Positions 43,110-56,326 of a DNA stretch of 64,000 nt are shown in pieces (the first letter of the stretch is position 1; every line of letters begins with the position of its first letter). The position numbers and the translations under genes were made by a program. Location of the stretch: positions 29,854,277 through 29,918,276 of the forward strand of contig NC_133105.1 of the NCBI RefSeq assembly GCF_022965805.1. Reading direction: 5' to 3'. The notes beneath the pieces were generated by a model that saw nothing but the letters and a program-made list of their open reading frames with translations, was not told the DNA's origin and made no database searches. The DNA comes from Primulina eburnea (Eukaryota > Streptophyta > Magnoliopsida > Lamiales > Gesneriaceae).

Positions 43110-45101
43110 TGTGGGGACCCGGACGCTAATCATTTTCTTAATCATCGTTGGGATTTAAATTATCAATTAAGATAAAACAGGGTCTAAAAATTTTTTCGTT
43201 TTAAGATATAACTGCGGAAGGTAATGGAATCTAAATACTATACATGTCTGTATAAATACATTTCAGTATTAAAGTACAACAAGCTAATTTCAGGTTCAAC
43301 TACTAAAGTCCAGTAATAAAACCAAGTCTACTGTAAGTCCGGAATCACCACGCTACACTCGTCTTCTCTCATCATCATCTTGACCCTGATCCAGCCCCAC
43401 CTGTTGTCATGCACACATACAAAACAAGACAACAGCCGGATAACTCCGGTGAGAATAAATCCCAGTATAAAACATGGTAAACATGTATATACATAAAATA
43501 ATTCATGAAACATGCTGTCACGAATAAAATCAAAACATTAGATTTCATAAGCTATGAAATCTAATCACAACAAGCATGCACTTCAAATCAGCTAAACATG
43601 CATATAAACAATCTAAATCATACAAACATGCTATCATAACTGAAAGTAATAATGATGGGTCCCATGATCTAGGAGCCACATCCATATGAGCATGCAGTCC
43701 TAATCAAATCATGTCTAGACTCGACTCAACTATAACTCTAGGGATCCCGGGGTGAATAAGACGTCACTGGCTGTCACCTACCCAACCAATCGTGGTGCTG
43801 TACGTCTTATTCCTAGACTTCGGCCTGATCTGTATCCGCATCTACAAAGGGGCGGTGATCTTCCCCAGAGCTGAGATATCGCCGAACGTCTAGAGTCTGC
43901 CTGATCTCCAGACTGTCCTATCTTAATGCATGAATAACAATCTATAATCATAGCATAATCATATAAAAACATAACAAGAGTATAGTATGTGATTTAGTGG
44001 GCAACTCAACGCGATCTCAATTGAGTTGTTCTTCCCGGATATCACATGAATTATACCTTTATCTTCCCCGTCTGAGGAAGACGTAGTCTCGAAGTCCAGT
44101 CTGTCCATCTTCAAACTGAAATGACAAGAATAAATACACTGTATCAATGTGTAGCTCAAAACACAATCCGTTCTGATCAATACCCAATTCAGTACAAAAT
44201 CTGATCACATCAACAATATCACGAGATAACAGAAACCAATACTGAATCTGATCAATCTGTACCAACTGATGTTTAGACGGCACAACACTACAGTCTTGTA
44301 ACCCCGTCAGTCTTAACATCACAATTACACTACCAGAATTCCTAATAAATCTCATTACAATCTATAACTTCAGTATCTGTACACTTCAACATGAATAACA
44401 GCATAATTCTGATAGCAATCTCAAGAAAATCAATTCTAAAATTCATAACAATTCCATAACCAATCTGTTTCTAAATCTGACTTAGCTTCTACAATATCTA
44501 CGGTAGCAGAAACACCATATCTGAATCATATTCAATTCTGACAACATCATAAAATCAAATCTTGTCTAAACGTAATAAAACTTACGTCCTTGCGTAGCCT
44601 GCATTGATAGGAACACAGTACCGAAGTCGGATTTCAATTTGGATAGACGGTTCGCTCGTAAATCAATTCCTAAATCTAAGAACGAAGCATTCCTCAAGAT
44701 TCTCGATTCTTGCTTCAATTCTTCTGATATGCATGTATATATATATATATACCCCCGAACATGCAATAGGCCAAGTGGCTCGCCTTTCAAGCTACACGTT
44801 ACTCGCTAGGGCGGTCAAAACTTGCTCGCTAGGGCGAAGAACTCTCGGCCCTCACAACTTATACATGCGCGCTCGGGCGGACAAAAAGTGCCGCCCGGGC
44901 GAAGGACTCTCGGCTTTCTACCATTAAACCCTCTCGCTCGGGCGGTCATAAACTCCCGCCCGGGCGAATGACATTCGGCCCAAATCTTGTGTCCCTCATA
45001 ATTTTTTCCAATTTGATCTCGAACTGGCCCGGCTATAATTACATCAAGTCATAATCAACAAATCATCTCAGATTACGTTAATTAAATTCTCGGGCATTAC
45101 A
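43110..45101 (-). repeat. B 3' LTR
   Basis: Sense start TGTAATGCCCGAG at 45101, end GGGTCCCCACA at 43110. CG-rich array at 44801-44975 (CGCTCGGGCGGAC, CGCCCGGGCGAAG and CGCTAGGGCG forms), TA tract at 44736-44751. No genes. Confidence 0.93.
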
Positions 45102-45115
45102 TTTCTCCCCCTCTT
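45102..45115 (-). other. B polypurine tract
   Basis: Complement of TTTCTCCCCCTCTT directly at the 3' LTR. The same sequence occurs in D and, on the plus strand, in C (63810-63823). Confidence 0.85.
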
Positions 45116-47409
45116 AGATCTGAGTTCGTCCTCGAACTCACCAATCATCAAACCAAATCTGTCAGAAGAAATATATGACAGAGTTTAACATCCAAACTCA
45201 TTTCACTAGCCGAATCAATCCCATATTACTGACTATATAACACCTGTATACGCCAATTGCAATTTATAACAAAGCAATACCACCTGTAGTTGCTATTCCA
45301 TCTTCGGCTCCCAATACCAATCGTCATCATCCGACATTGGTTTCTTACATATATTCATTCTAATCTAGCTGGATAGTTATGGTCATACCATAAGTCATAC
45401 CCTGACAACCATTCATAACAGCTAGTACTAACATCTAGTACTAAAGTTCTACCCATATCCGCCAATATCTGGTTACTACACGTTGACTACCTGTCAATCT
45501 GTAACAACTCTGCGAGGGAGAACTCATGATATTTCCGTCACAAGTACCGCTCCATTCAAATCACAATCTGATATCATCTAATGCAGCATTCTAGTAAATC
45601 TGACAATTCCTTTGACATTGATCTATGTCATCTGGTTCTGTTTGTACGTAATCTGGTACAAACTGATAGATATAGATTGAATATTCTGTCAATCATAATC
45701 ATATCATATCATAAGCTGTAGAATTGACGGTACTTTTATCCCGAAAGCCATACTCACATTTTCTAATTCAGAAATATACTAAATCGGTAATCATCTTCTG
45801 ATTCATATCTTTCTGGCTTCTTTTTTTCTCAATTCAAACATATCAGTACCATTTCTACCAATCTTACAACATAATTTGCTGTCCCAACTGATCTCATCTA
45901 TCTATGCCACATTATCTGTTCGAATATCATACCTTTTGAATCATCTGAATAAAAACTGAATCCCTTACTGTGCATGTCTGACACTACCTGTGGCTTCAGC
46001 TTCGAACTATCCGGTAGAAACAACCAGTTAATAACATAAAAATAAATAAGAAATACCTACCTGGTATTCGGCTCTGACTATCAATACCAAAAGCTGTAAC
46101 AATTTGAAACATTCTGATATAACACGATAATCGGTCTTATACAAAACACAAATTACATAGCTGTTATACTGATCTGATCAACAAAATACAGTTCTGAACA
46201 TTCTGATTACATTTCTGAACTGTTTACACTAGTCTGCATCACACACTGACTCCCAATAACATCAAATTCTGAATAGAAAGAACCTATACAGATCTAGTGA
46301 GTTTAAGAAAACTCATAACATAATAGATTCTGGCTGGCTGACCAATCTTCATACTGTCCAGATCAACTGCTATATTTCATCTGCAAATAGAATATACTCC
46401 CAACCAATATAAGATGTCTCAAATACTGATTTAGAATCATAACAATACTCAGCAGATATAAAGTAATACAAGAAAAAGATAATCAGAATAAGATCATCTG
46501 TTCAAATCAGATAAGGAAGTTCTGACATATCTGACATTCTGCTAATTCTGACATTCCTGATACCACATAGTCTGAATATAAACCTGTATCAATAACTGCA
46601 TTCGGATCCATACCTGACCCATTGCTGTATACAATAATCACAGTTCTCGGAATATTTAACCCAGTCTTCAAATATTCAATATAAACAATCAGATGCTATG
46701 GATATATCCCGGAATCATAGATATAACAAGCATAATTCTTCAAAATACCCCTGAACACATAATCTGTCAATTTAGAAACAGAACTAAAATGTCTTCAAGA
46801 GAAATACACAATCAACTGGATTCTTTAGCCCATACTTAATCTGTCAATTCTTTCAATTCTTTCTGATAGAGAACCCATCTGACATCTTATCTAAGCAAAC
46901 ACCAGTTAACTATTATCTTACTATCAAATTTTAGACTCGATTTCAGTGGATCTACTGGATACATAAGGATGCCATCTGTTCCTTTCTGAAATAATCGAGT
47001 CCTAAACCCTACAATGTTCTAAGGACTTCTGAATCGAAAATCCTCATTGATCACCTAGATCTGGTCTTAATCTTACTATTTCTGGAACACATTCTACGAT
47101 ATTTCTGTACTTGTTTAGCATATATATGTCAATAATGCAATCCAAATCAGACAATTACAAGTACATCATAATCTAATCCAGTCCCATCCTCATCTAACTG
47201 AGTATATAATATGTCACAGAAATTGCTGATATCAACATATTCCTCAACAGCCAAGGAAGCAATACTACAGTATACACAGACCCAACAGATACAGCATATC
47301 TCCATACCACTCATTCACAGATACTCATAACGAATGCATTAGTATATATCAATACGTATGCAATATAATCATAAAAAATGATACCTGTTGTAACTACTGG
47401 GTCTGTTTT
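45116..47409 (-). other. B internal non-coding region
   Basis: 2.3 kb of AT-rich sequence with frequent ATCTGAT/TTCTGA-like words and no frame of 60 codons or more. A faint protease relic is visible at about 47040-47170 (complement spelling a VPEIVRLRPDLG-like segment comparable to FHKIVIFRPEM of D). Nothing else is recognised. Confidence 0.6.
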
Positions 47410-48360
47410 TCACGCATTGCCACCCGATGGTCCTGCTCCCCAGAATCTTTGGGAACCCTTCTGAGGACACACTCTAGCAAAATGCCCATGCTGTCCGCAG
47501 ATATTGCATCTACCAGTCACTCCCTGGCATTGTTCGGTGGGATGTCTCCCTCCACACCTAGCGCAATAGACTCCAGTATAACTCGGACTGGAACCACTGG
47601 AACTGGAGGAACCACTGCCTAACTTCTTGAACTGTTTCTTCCGAGCTTTCAGCAAATCTTGCTTTCCACTCGTGCTGCCACGTTCAAATCTCGAAGGGGA
47701 TTGTGGTGTCTGGGGTTGCTTCACACACAACCTCGTTAATTGTCGAATCAGACTCTCTTCTGCTCTCTTTGCTTTACTCAAGACATCAGCAAAGTGATAG
47801 GGTCGCTGTAGATTCATGAATGCAACTATCTCCGAATTCAATCCTCTAACGAATTGATTCACTACAGCTTCATCATCCCTAGCCATATGAGGGGCAAAAC
47901 GCAACAGAGTAGAAAATTTAGCAGCATAATCATCAATATTCAATTGACCTTGACTTAAATTCTCAAACTCTGCTTTCTTGTCTTCTCGGTACGAGGCGGA
48001 GAAAAATCTTTGATAGAATTCAGTCTTGAAGACTTCCCACGTGATCACAGTACCACGTAGTGCTAATACTCATTTGATTGTAATCCACCAACTTCTGGCA
48101 GCCTCTTGTAATTGGTGAAATACCAAATTAACTCTTTGGTCATCTGTACAATCCAGTAGATCAAACAATATCTCTATGTCCTCAACCCAGTGCTGACACG
48201 TTTCAGGCGTCTCGGTACCACTCAGAATCGGCGGCTGAAATAACTGAAATTCTGCCAACTTGGTTTCCATCGGAGTCACTGACACATCTATCTGCGGTTC
48301 TGGTATATATGGCTGCTCATACGATGTACTGCCTGTTTCCAAAATCCTTCGGGGAGGTAT
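47410..48360 (-). pseudogene. B Gag relic
   Basis: Gag related to those of C and D: a segment with SVTPMETKLAEFQLFQPPILSGTET and WVEDIEILFDLLDCTDDQRVNL, a stop and frame break near 48049-48070, then VFKTEFYQRFFSASYREDKKAEFENLSQGQLNIDDYAAKF and zinc knuckles CARCGGRHPTEQC and CNICGQHGHFARVC. The expected start codon (PPRRI context, as in C) reads ATA (48358-48360) and not ATG. The protein is therefore probably not made by this copy, although the LTRs are young. Confidence 0.83.
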
Positions 48361-48706
48361 ATCTGATTACCACAAACATTAGTAACCCAATACTGCAAAT
48401 CTGTGCCAATCTTTTTCTGATCATGATCATCTTACTGCTGATCATGAATCCGATCTGATTCATACTCAAGAATACATAATACCCATTCACATCATATAAT
48501 CAGGTAAACATGTATCTTAAAGCAATAACACATAATCTCATGCTAGCATCACAATGTCAATCAACATGAAAATCCAGCTCATGCCAGCACACACATGCAA
48601 GGAAAGAAAGAAAAGTCATCTACCCCGCTCAATCTTTTCTATCTCTAGAAGATCTATCGCTAAAGAATCTATAGCTAAAGGAACTATCAGCTCTAGGAAC
48701 CTTATG

Positions 48707-48718
48707 GCTCTGATACCA
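48707..48718 (-). other. B primer-binding site
   Basis: Complement of TGGTATCAGAGC, 5 bp from the 5' LTR; initiator tRNA-Met type. Confidence 0.88.
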
Positions 48719-48723
48719 CCTGT

Positions 48724-50715
48724 TGTGGGGACCCGGACGCTAATCATTTTCTTAATCATCGTTGGGATTTAAATTATCAATTAAGATAAAACAGGGTCTA
48801 AAAATTTTTTCGTTTTAAGATATAACTGCGGAAGGTAATGGAATCTAAATACTATACATGTCTGTATAAATACATTTCAGTATTAAAGTACAACAAGCTA
48901 ATTTCAGGTTCAACTACTAAAGTCCAGTAATAAAACCAAGTCTACTGTAAGTCCGGAATCACCACGCTACACTCGTCTTCTCTCATCATCATCTTGACCC
49001 TGATCCAGCCCCACCTGTTGTCATGCACACATACAAAACAAGACAACAGCCGGATAACTCCGGTGAGAATAAATCCCAGTATAAAACATGGTAAACATGT
49101 ATATACATAAAATAATTCATGAAACATGCTGTCACGAATAAAATCAAAACATTAGATTTCATAAGCTATGAAATCTAATCACAACAAGCATGCACTTCAA
49201 ATCAGCTAAACATGCATATAAACAATCTAAATCATACAAACATGCTATCATAACTGAAAGTAATAATGATGGGTCCCATGATCTAGGAGCCACATCCATA
49301 TGAGCATGCAGTCCTAATCAAATCATGTCTAGACTCGACTCAACTATAACTCTAGGGATCCCGGGGTGAATAAGACGTCACTGGCTGTCACCTACCCAAC
49401 CAATCGTGGTGCTGTACGTCTTATTCCTAGACTTCGGCCTGATCTGTATCCGCATCTACAAAGGGGCGGTGATCTTCCCCAGAGCTGAGATATCGCCGAA
49501 CGTCTAGAGTCTGCCTGATCTCCAGACTGTCCTATCTTAATGCATGAATAACAATCTATAATCATAGCATAATCATATAAAAACATAACAAGAGTATAGT
49601 ATGTGATTTAGTGGGCAACTCAACGCGATCTCAATTGAGTTGTTCTTCCCGGATATCACATGAATTATACCTTTATCTTCCCCGTCTGAGGAAGACGTAG
49701 TCTCGAAGTCCAGTCTGTCCATCTTCAAACTGAAATGACAAGAATAAATACACTGTATCAATGTGTAGCTCAAAACACAATCCGTTCTGATCAATACCCA
49801 ATTCAGTACAAAATCTGATCACATCAACAATATCACGAGATAACAGAAACCAATACTGAATCTGATCAATCTGTACCAACTGATGTTTAGACGGCATAAC
49901 ACTACAGTCTTGTAACCCCGTCAGTCTTAACATCACAATTACACTACCAGAATTCCTAATAAATCTCAGTACAATCTATAACTTCAGTATCTGTACACTT
50001 CAACATGAATAACAGCATAATTCTGATAGCAATCTCAAGAAAATCAATTCTAAAATTCATAACAATTCCATAACCAATCTGTTTCTAAATCTGACTTAGC
50101 TTCTACAATATCTACGGTAGCAGAAACACCATATCTGAATCATATTCAATTCTGACAACATCATAAAATCAAATCTTGTCTAAACGTAATAAAACTTACG
50201 TCCTTGCGTAGCCTGCGTTGATAGGAACACAGTACCGAAGTCGGATTTCAATTTGGATAGACGGTTCGCTCGTAAATCAATTCCTAAATCTAAGAACGAA
50301 GCATTCCTCAAGATTCTCGATTCTTGCTTCAATTCTTCTGATATGCATGTATATATATATATATACCCCCGAACATGCAATAGGCCAAGTGGCTCGCCTT
50401 TCAAGCTACACGTTACTCGCTAGGGCGGTCAAAACTTGCTCGCTAGGGCGAAGAACTCTCGGCCCTCACAACTTATACATGCGCGCTCGGGCGGACAAAA
50501 AGTGCCGCCCGGGCGAAGGACTCTCGGCTTTCTACCATTAAACCCTCTCGCTCGGGCGGTCATAAACTCCCGCCCGGGCGAATGACATTCGGCCCAAATC
50601 TTGTGTCCCTCATAATTTTTTCCAATTTGATCTCGAACTGGCCCGGCTATAATTACATCAAGTCATAATCAACAAATCATCTCAGATTACGTTAATTAAA
50701 TTCTCGGGCATTACA
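48724..50715 (-). repeat. B 5' LTR
   Basis: Identical in structure to the 3' LTR. The three differences I saw are near 44284/49898, 44355/49969 and 44604/50218. Array at 50415-50589, TA tract at 50350-50365. Confidence 0.93.
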
Positions 50716-51394
50716 TAGGAGATATTGGCAAATTGGCCAAAACTAGACGTTTCGGTGTATCGACGCATAGTAGTAGATATTCTCTATGTGTAGACCCTCG
50801 ATACAGAGTTGACCGAAGTCTAGGAATAAGACGTATCGTCACCCCGAGTGGTTGGGTAGGTGACAGACCGTCTTATTCACACCGGGATCCCTAGATTAGA
50901 ACTGAGTCGAGTCAAGATTTAAATGTTGAATACAGATTTGTATTCTTCTACATGTTTAGATTTGCATTCATGTTACTTGATATATGCTATGCTTTTGTAC
51001 ATGATTATTACATTGCATGCATCCATGTTTTATACTGGGATATGTTCTCACCGGAGTTATCCGGCTGTTGTCGTGTCTGTATGTGTGAATGGCAACAGGT
51101 GGGGCAGGATCTGGGTCACGAGGAAGATGAGAGATTGTTGATAGCGTGGAGATCTCGGGCGTGCAGCTTACTAGTTGTTGTACTAGACGTGTACTGAAAA
51201 CTTTTAAATACTAGTGTATGATTGTACAAAACGGACATGTATGTACGTTATGTTGTTTATTTAATACAAAGACATGTTATGCTTTAATTATACATTTGAA
51301 TTAATTTTAAAAGCAAAATTTTGACCCACATTTTCGAGCAAAGATCCAATAAATCCCAAAAGAATTGAGTTAGAGCCCGGGTCCCCACAACATG

Positions 51395-51406
51395 TGGTAT
51401 CAGAGC
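51395..51406 (+). other. C primer-binding site
   Basis: TGGTATCAGAGC, 5 bp after the 5' LTR end. This places the 51390-51451 segment as the start of the C internal region, before A2. Confidence 0.88.
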
Positions 51407-51451
51407 TGTAGGTTCTGTAGACTGAGATAGAATAGAATGAGCGGGGTAGAT

Positions 51452-52931
51452 TGTAGTGACCCGTTCCAGAATCACCTACTAATCAAGATTTAAGCATGCA
51501 ATTAACTTAAGTAATTACAATCAGAGATAATGGCAGAAAAGGTCAACAAACGATAGATATACAACCCAATCGAAGTCCAGAATAATTCAAACAACAATAA
51601 ATGGTACAACTGTCTCGAAACAAAGCAGTACTGATAACTAAAACAAATGGCTACTCAACGTCCTCCTCCTCCTCCTGAGCCATCCAACCTGAGACCTGCC
51701 CCGTGGAAGTGGAGCGTCCAAGATAAAGAAAAACGAGGACGTGAGCGATAAGAACGCCCAGTACAAAAGCATGAGTATACAAGCCTATATGAAATGCACA
51801 TGCTATGATATGATACCAGGGTAGTCAAGAAACAGGAGTCACAAAAGATCTCAATATGCTCAGTCTAGAGGCGCCAAGTGGATAGTGCCGCGCGGTACTC
51901 CTCTGGGTCACTGCATCCACTACAAGATCAGACGTGGACCTAAAATGTCCCGGATCACCGAAGCCCTCCGGACCCGTCGGCCACTGTGTACTCTCGGTGT
52001 CCATGCGTCCACAAGACAGGGCTGAGCGGCCCCACAAGATATAGCTTATCTCGAAAGAGATACAGCTCAACAATAGAGGCTATCTCGAAAGAGATACGGC
52101 TCAAGATGAAATGCAACATGCAGCAATAAGCGTGACATAATAGCATGCATCATATGACATATATCAATGCAGCAAATAATCATGCAACACATATAAGAAT
52201 GTATACTCAACCAGGATATCTCGGATAGTACTTTCGTACCTCTAGTAAAGCAATCCTAGTCCACAGGAAATCCTATCAATCGGGTCTAGTCCGTCGTCAG
52301 CCCTGACGATACTGAGCTCCCTGACTGCCCTTCTCGGACCGTCGGCTATGCCCGGCTGCTCTGTCCGGGCTGTTCTGTCCTTCCCGGGTTGCTCTTCCCT
52401 TTCTGGCTGCTCTTCCCTTCTCGGGCTGCTCTTCCTTTCCCGGGCTGCTCTTCCCTTTCGGGGCTGATCTTCCCTTCCCGGGCTGCTCTTCCCTTCCCGG
52501 GCTGCTCTTCCCTTTTTGGGCTGCTCTTCCCTTCCCGGCTGCTCTTCCCTTCCAGGGCTGCTCTAGAGAGCTAAAACTTGCATTTAAACACACAGTACCC
52601 CCTCCACAATGAGAAATCCCATGGCCTATTTATAGACCTCAGCTCGGAACTTACCTGCATGAACGTGTCAACCAAATCCCATGCTTCCGGACATCTGTCG
52701 CTAGGCAGCATGCACAAAGACACCTCACCTTACATGTATGAACGTGTCCAACAATTACCATGCACTTGACACCTGCCCGGCAGGCGTGTCAACCAAATAC
52801 TAAAACTCAATCGACACCTCGGATACACCTCGGCTTACTCACACGAACTCTAAAGCCAAATTACACATGATTTACTTAATTAAAGATACTTAATCATGTT
52901 TATTTAAATAAATAGGATTCGGGCTACTACA
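51452..52931 (-). repeat. A2 3' LTR
   Basis: 1480 bp, sense start TGTAGTAGCCCGAATCC at 52931, end GGTCACTACA at 51452. TATA at 52626-52636 (sense TCTATAAATAG), tandem array 52324-52564 downstream of it, hairpins at 52047-52062 and 52081-52096 equivalent to those of A1. Confidence 0.94.
52324..52564 (-). repeat. A2 3' LTR array of about 19-bp units (GCTGCTCTTCCCTTCCCGG)
   Basis: About twelve direct units, with small variants, lie in the transcribed leader part of the LTR (downstream of TATA in sense). The 5' LTR counterpart at 58482-58647 has about four fewer, a 75-bp difference. A translated frame on the minus strand is Gly/Lys/Pro-rich and only mirrors the repeat. Confidence 0.88.
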
Positions 52932-52944
52932 TTCTCCCCCACTT
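52932..52944 (-). other. A2 polypurine tract
   Basis: Complement of TTCTCCCCCACTT, directly at the 3' LTR. The TTTTGTCCTCGAAATC motif follows, as in A1. Confidence 0.82.
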
Positions 52945-53092
52945 AAAAATATTTTGTCCTCGAAATCAGACTAGAAGAAGAACGAAATGAAATCACAGCA
53001 TCGATAAACAGCTCAAATACTGTTGAATACAACCGATGTTTGGTTTACAACGGAAAAACACACATACATCCATAGTACAACTACAGTACAAC

Positions 53093-53920
53093 TCAAAAGA
53101 GCTCTGGATGCTCTGAACGCATACGGCTCTCTAACTCCCAAGTGGCTTCTTCAGTGCCTCTGCGCTGCCACTGAATTAAGACAAGAGGAATGATCTTATT
53201 CCGCAACACCTTGTCTTTGCGATCGAGAATCCGAACTGGTCGTTCCACGTAAGACAAATCCGAATCAAGTTGAACTTCAGAGGGATGTAAGATGTGAGAC
53301 TCATCTGCTACATATCGTCTCAACAAATATACGTGGAACACATCATGAATACTTGATAGGTACGGCGGCAATGCAAGTCTGTAAGCCAAATCTCCCACGC
53401 TTTCCAATATCTCAAAGGGACCAAAAAATCTTGGAGATAGCTTACCCTTGAGACCAAATCTCAAAATCCTGCGAAAAGGCGAAACTCGGAGAAACACTTT
53501 CTCACCTGGCTGAAATTGAAGAGGTCGACGCTTGGTGTTCGCATAACTAGCCTGTCGATCCTGAGCAATCTTAATCCGCTTCTTGATTACTGCAACCTTA
53601 TCAATAGCTTGCTGGACTAACTCTGGTCCCTCAACATGTCGTTCCCCAACTTCGTCCCAGAATAATGGAGTACGACAACGTCGCCCATACAACGCCTCAA
53701 ATGTTGCCATACCAATACTACGATGATAGCTGTTGTTGTACGCGAACTCAATCAAAGGCAAATGATCCTGCCAAGCGGTTCTGAAATCCATAACACAAGC
53801 TCGCAACATATCCTCAAGTGTACGGATAGTCCTCTCTGTCTGAACGTCGGTCTCTGGATGATAAGCCGTACTCAAACTTAGTGAAGTACCCAATGTTGAC
53901 TGGAAACTACCCCAAAATCG
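53093..53920 (-). pseudogene. A2 Pol end: integrase C-terminal half and chromodomain-like end
   Basis: Continues the integrase in the same frame after the stop at 53921-53923: [14 protein letters not shown], the catalytic E in [50 protein letters not shown] and the chromodomain-like end ([28 protein letters not shown]) to the natural stop at 53093. Compared with A1, it has small changes only. Confidence 0.88.
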
Positions 53921-56326
53921 TTAGGTAAAACGAGGATCTCTGTCACAAACAATACTGACTGGCACTCCATGAAAACGTAAAATCTCTTGAATATACAATC
54001 GATCCATACGATCGAAAGTGAAATCACGGTTGTATGGCAGAAAATGAGCAGACTTGGTGAGTCGATCCACCACTACCCAAATAGCATCACTGTTCCTCGA
54101 AGACAATGGCAAGTGAGTAATGAAGTCCATCGCGATATGCTCCCACTTCCATTCAGGAATAGGTAAGTTCAACAACAATCCTCCCGGTCGACGGTGCTCT
54201 GCCTTAACCTGCTGACAAATTAGACACTTGGAGACAAACTGATAAATGCTGCGCTTCATCCCTTTCCACCAAAATAGTGTCCTCAAATCTTTATACATCT
54301 TGTTGCTTCCCGGATGAACACTCAACTTGCTTCGATGAGCCTGAGACAAGATCTCTTCCCTCAAAGTATCATCCTCTGGTAATACAACCCGATTAGACAA
54401 ACACAGAAGACCATTAGATTGATAATCGAAATTGCTATCTCCACCAAACAACCGAGCTAATCTCTGAGTCTTGAGATCAGACATCTGAGCATCTCGAATA
54501 CGAGTGAACAAAGTTGGCTCAGATAAAATGGTAGCAACACGAATGCTCTCCATACCTTTCCGATGTTTGAATTTAAACCCCAACGAACAACAATCCTGGA
54601 CAGCACTAGACATAGCATTGGTCTGAAGTGCAGAGGCTCTCACCTTGCGACTAAGAGCATCGGCTGTGAGATTCGCAGAACCTGGATGGTACTTGATCAC
54701 ACATTCATAATCCTTTAGTAGATCCATCCAACGACGTTGTCTCATGTTCAGCTCAGCCTGAGTGAACAGATACTTAAGACTCTTATGGTCAGTAAAGATT
54801 TCAAACTGAACACCGTACAAATAATGACGCCAGATCTTTAGCGCAAACACAATAGCAGCTAATTCTAGATCATGAATAGGATACTTTTCCTCGTGAGATT
54901 TTAACTGTCTGGAAGCATAAGCAATCACATGACCATTCTGCGTCAACACACACCCTAAGCCTTGAAAGGAGGCATCGGTGTAAACACTGAAACCATCAGA
55001 TCCTGACGGTAACGCCAAAACAGGTGCAGAAGTCAGAAGTCGACGAAGCTCTCTGAAACTATCTTCGCACTCAGATGACCACTCAAATGGAACATCCTTC
55101 CGAGTAAGCTGCGTCAATGGTCTAGCTACCTGAGAGAAATTCACGATGAAGCGACGATAATACCCTGCCAGACCTAGAAAACTACGAATCTCGGCCACTG
55201 TCGTCGGACGTGACCAATTCAGCACTGCCTCAATCTTGCCAGGATCCACAGAAACTCCTTCCTTGGAAATCACATGACCAAGGAATACTACACGATTAAT
55301 CCAGAACTCGCACTTACTCAGCTTAGCATACAATTGCTTCTCACGAAGAATCTGCAACACAATCCTCAAGTGATGGGTATGCTCTTCCACACTGTGAGAA
55401 TAAATCAAGATATCGTCGATGAAAACCACAACAAACTGATCTAGAAAATCCCGAAAGACTCGGTTCATCAGATCCATGAACACCGCTGGCGCATTTGTCA
55501 ATCCTAATGGCATAACTATAAACTCGTAATTCCCATATCGAGTACGAAATGCAGTCTTGGAAATATCATCATCCCTGACTCTCATCTGATGATAACCCGA
55601 TCGCAAGTCAATCTTGGAGTAAACAGAGGTACCCTGAAGCTGATCGAACAAGTCATCAATACGAGGTAATGGATACTTGTTTTTGATCGTCACACGATTC
55701 AGCTGGCGATAATCAATACACAATCGCATCGATCCATCCTTTTTCTTGACAAACAAGACTGGAGCTCCCCAAGGTGAAACACTCGGGCGAATATACCCTT
55801 TATCAAGAAGATCCTGCAATTGCTGCTTCAATTCCCTCATCTCTGACGGAGCCAGATGATAGGGAGCACGAGAAATCGGTGTAGTCCCTGGCATTAATTC
55901 GATGCCAAATTCCACATCTCTAATCGGAGGAAAACCAGGAATCTCATCTGGGAAAACATCAGGAAACTCACAAACCACTGGAATATCATCTGTATCACCA
56001 CTACTTGTGGATGAATCAATCGCATAGATGAGGTAGCCTTCCCCGCCCGACTCTAAAGCACGACAGGCTTTCAGAGCAGATACCACTGGCATCGGAGGTC
56101 GCGCTCCCTCACCATAGATAAACCAACTAGAGCTCTCAGTCGTATGAAACTGAACAAGCTTCTGGTAACAATCCACAGTAGCTCGGTAGGTAGTCAATAG
56201 GTCTATACCCAGAATACAATCAAGATCTTCCATCTCTAGGATCATAAGATTCGCAGTCAACTCGTTGCCCTCAAAATCTAAAGGACAACCCATCACTAGA
56301 CGCTTTGCTAACATCGAATGACCCAT
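53921..56326 (-). pseudogene. A2 Pol: protease end, RT, RNase H, integrase first half
   Basis: 801 codons: end of protease ([21 protein letters not shown]), complete RT with [14 protein letters not shown] (first catalytic Asp) and FIDDILIYS, RNase H ([11 protein letters not shown]), integrase zinc domain ([18 protein letters not shown]) and core up to [10 protein letters not shown]. There a TCA codon has become TAA (53921-53923). The upstream end is set by the 1-bp protease frameshift near 56350-56360. It is the best reference for what A1 lost. Confidence 0.9.

Larger units (their letters stand above)
43110..50715 (-). mobile_element. B, young non-autonomous gypsy element (gag only)
   Basis: Two 1992-bp LTRs (43110-45101 and 48724-50715, offset 5614) that differ at about three places by eye, a PBS and PPT in the right places, and perfect target duplication tagga. 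The internal region is only 3.6 kb. Near the PBS it holds a gag relic (47410-48360); the remaining 2.3 kb has no long frame and no recognisable RT or integrase. LTR ends, array motif and PPT context match D and Bs, so a D/C-like autonomous element may have supplied its enzymes. Confidence 0.93.
42541..51389 (+). repeat. C 5' LTR, interrupted by B
   Basis: The left part (42541-43109) starts at GATAAGAATGCATG, matching 63870 in the 3' LTR, so the first 46 bp are gone. The right part (50721-51389) ends GGGTCCCCACA. The total without B is about 1.24 kb. It contains the ACCGCACCCGCGGT array at 42583-42735. The remainder is AT-rich LTR without genes. Confidence 0.88.

Noticed and set aside
43959..44355. 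Small minus-strand frames in LTR B (73 and 98 codons)
   Set aside because: Present in both LTR copies with no family resemblance; AT-rich LTR sequence gives such frames by chance.
52297..52593. Gly/Lys/Pro-rich protein frame in LTR A2
   Set aside because: It mirrors the 19-bp repeat, changes length with unit number between LTRs, and lies in the LTR leader.
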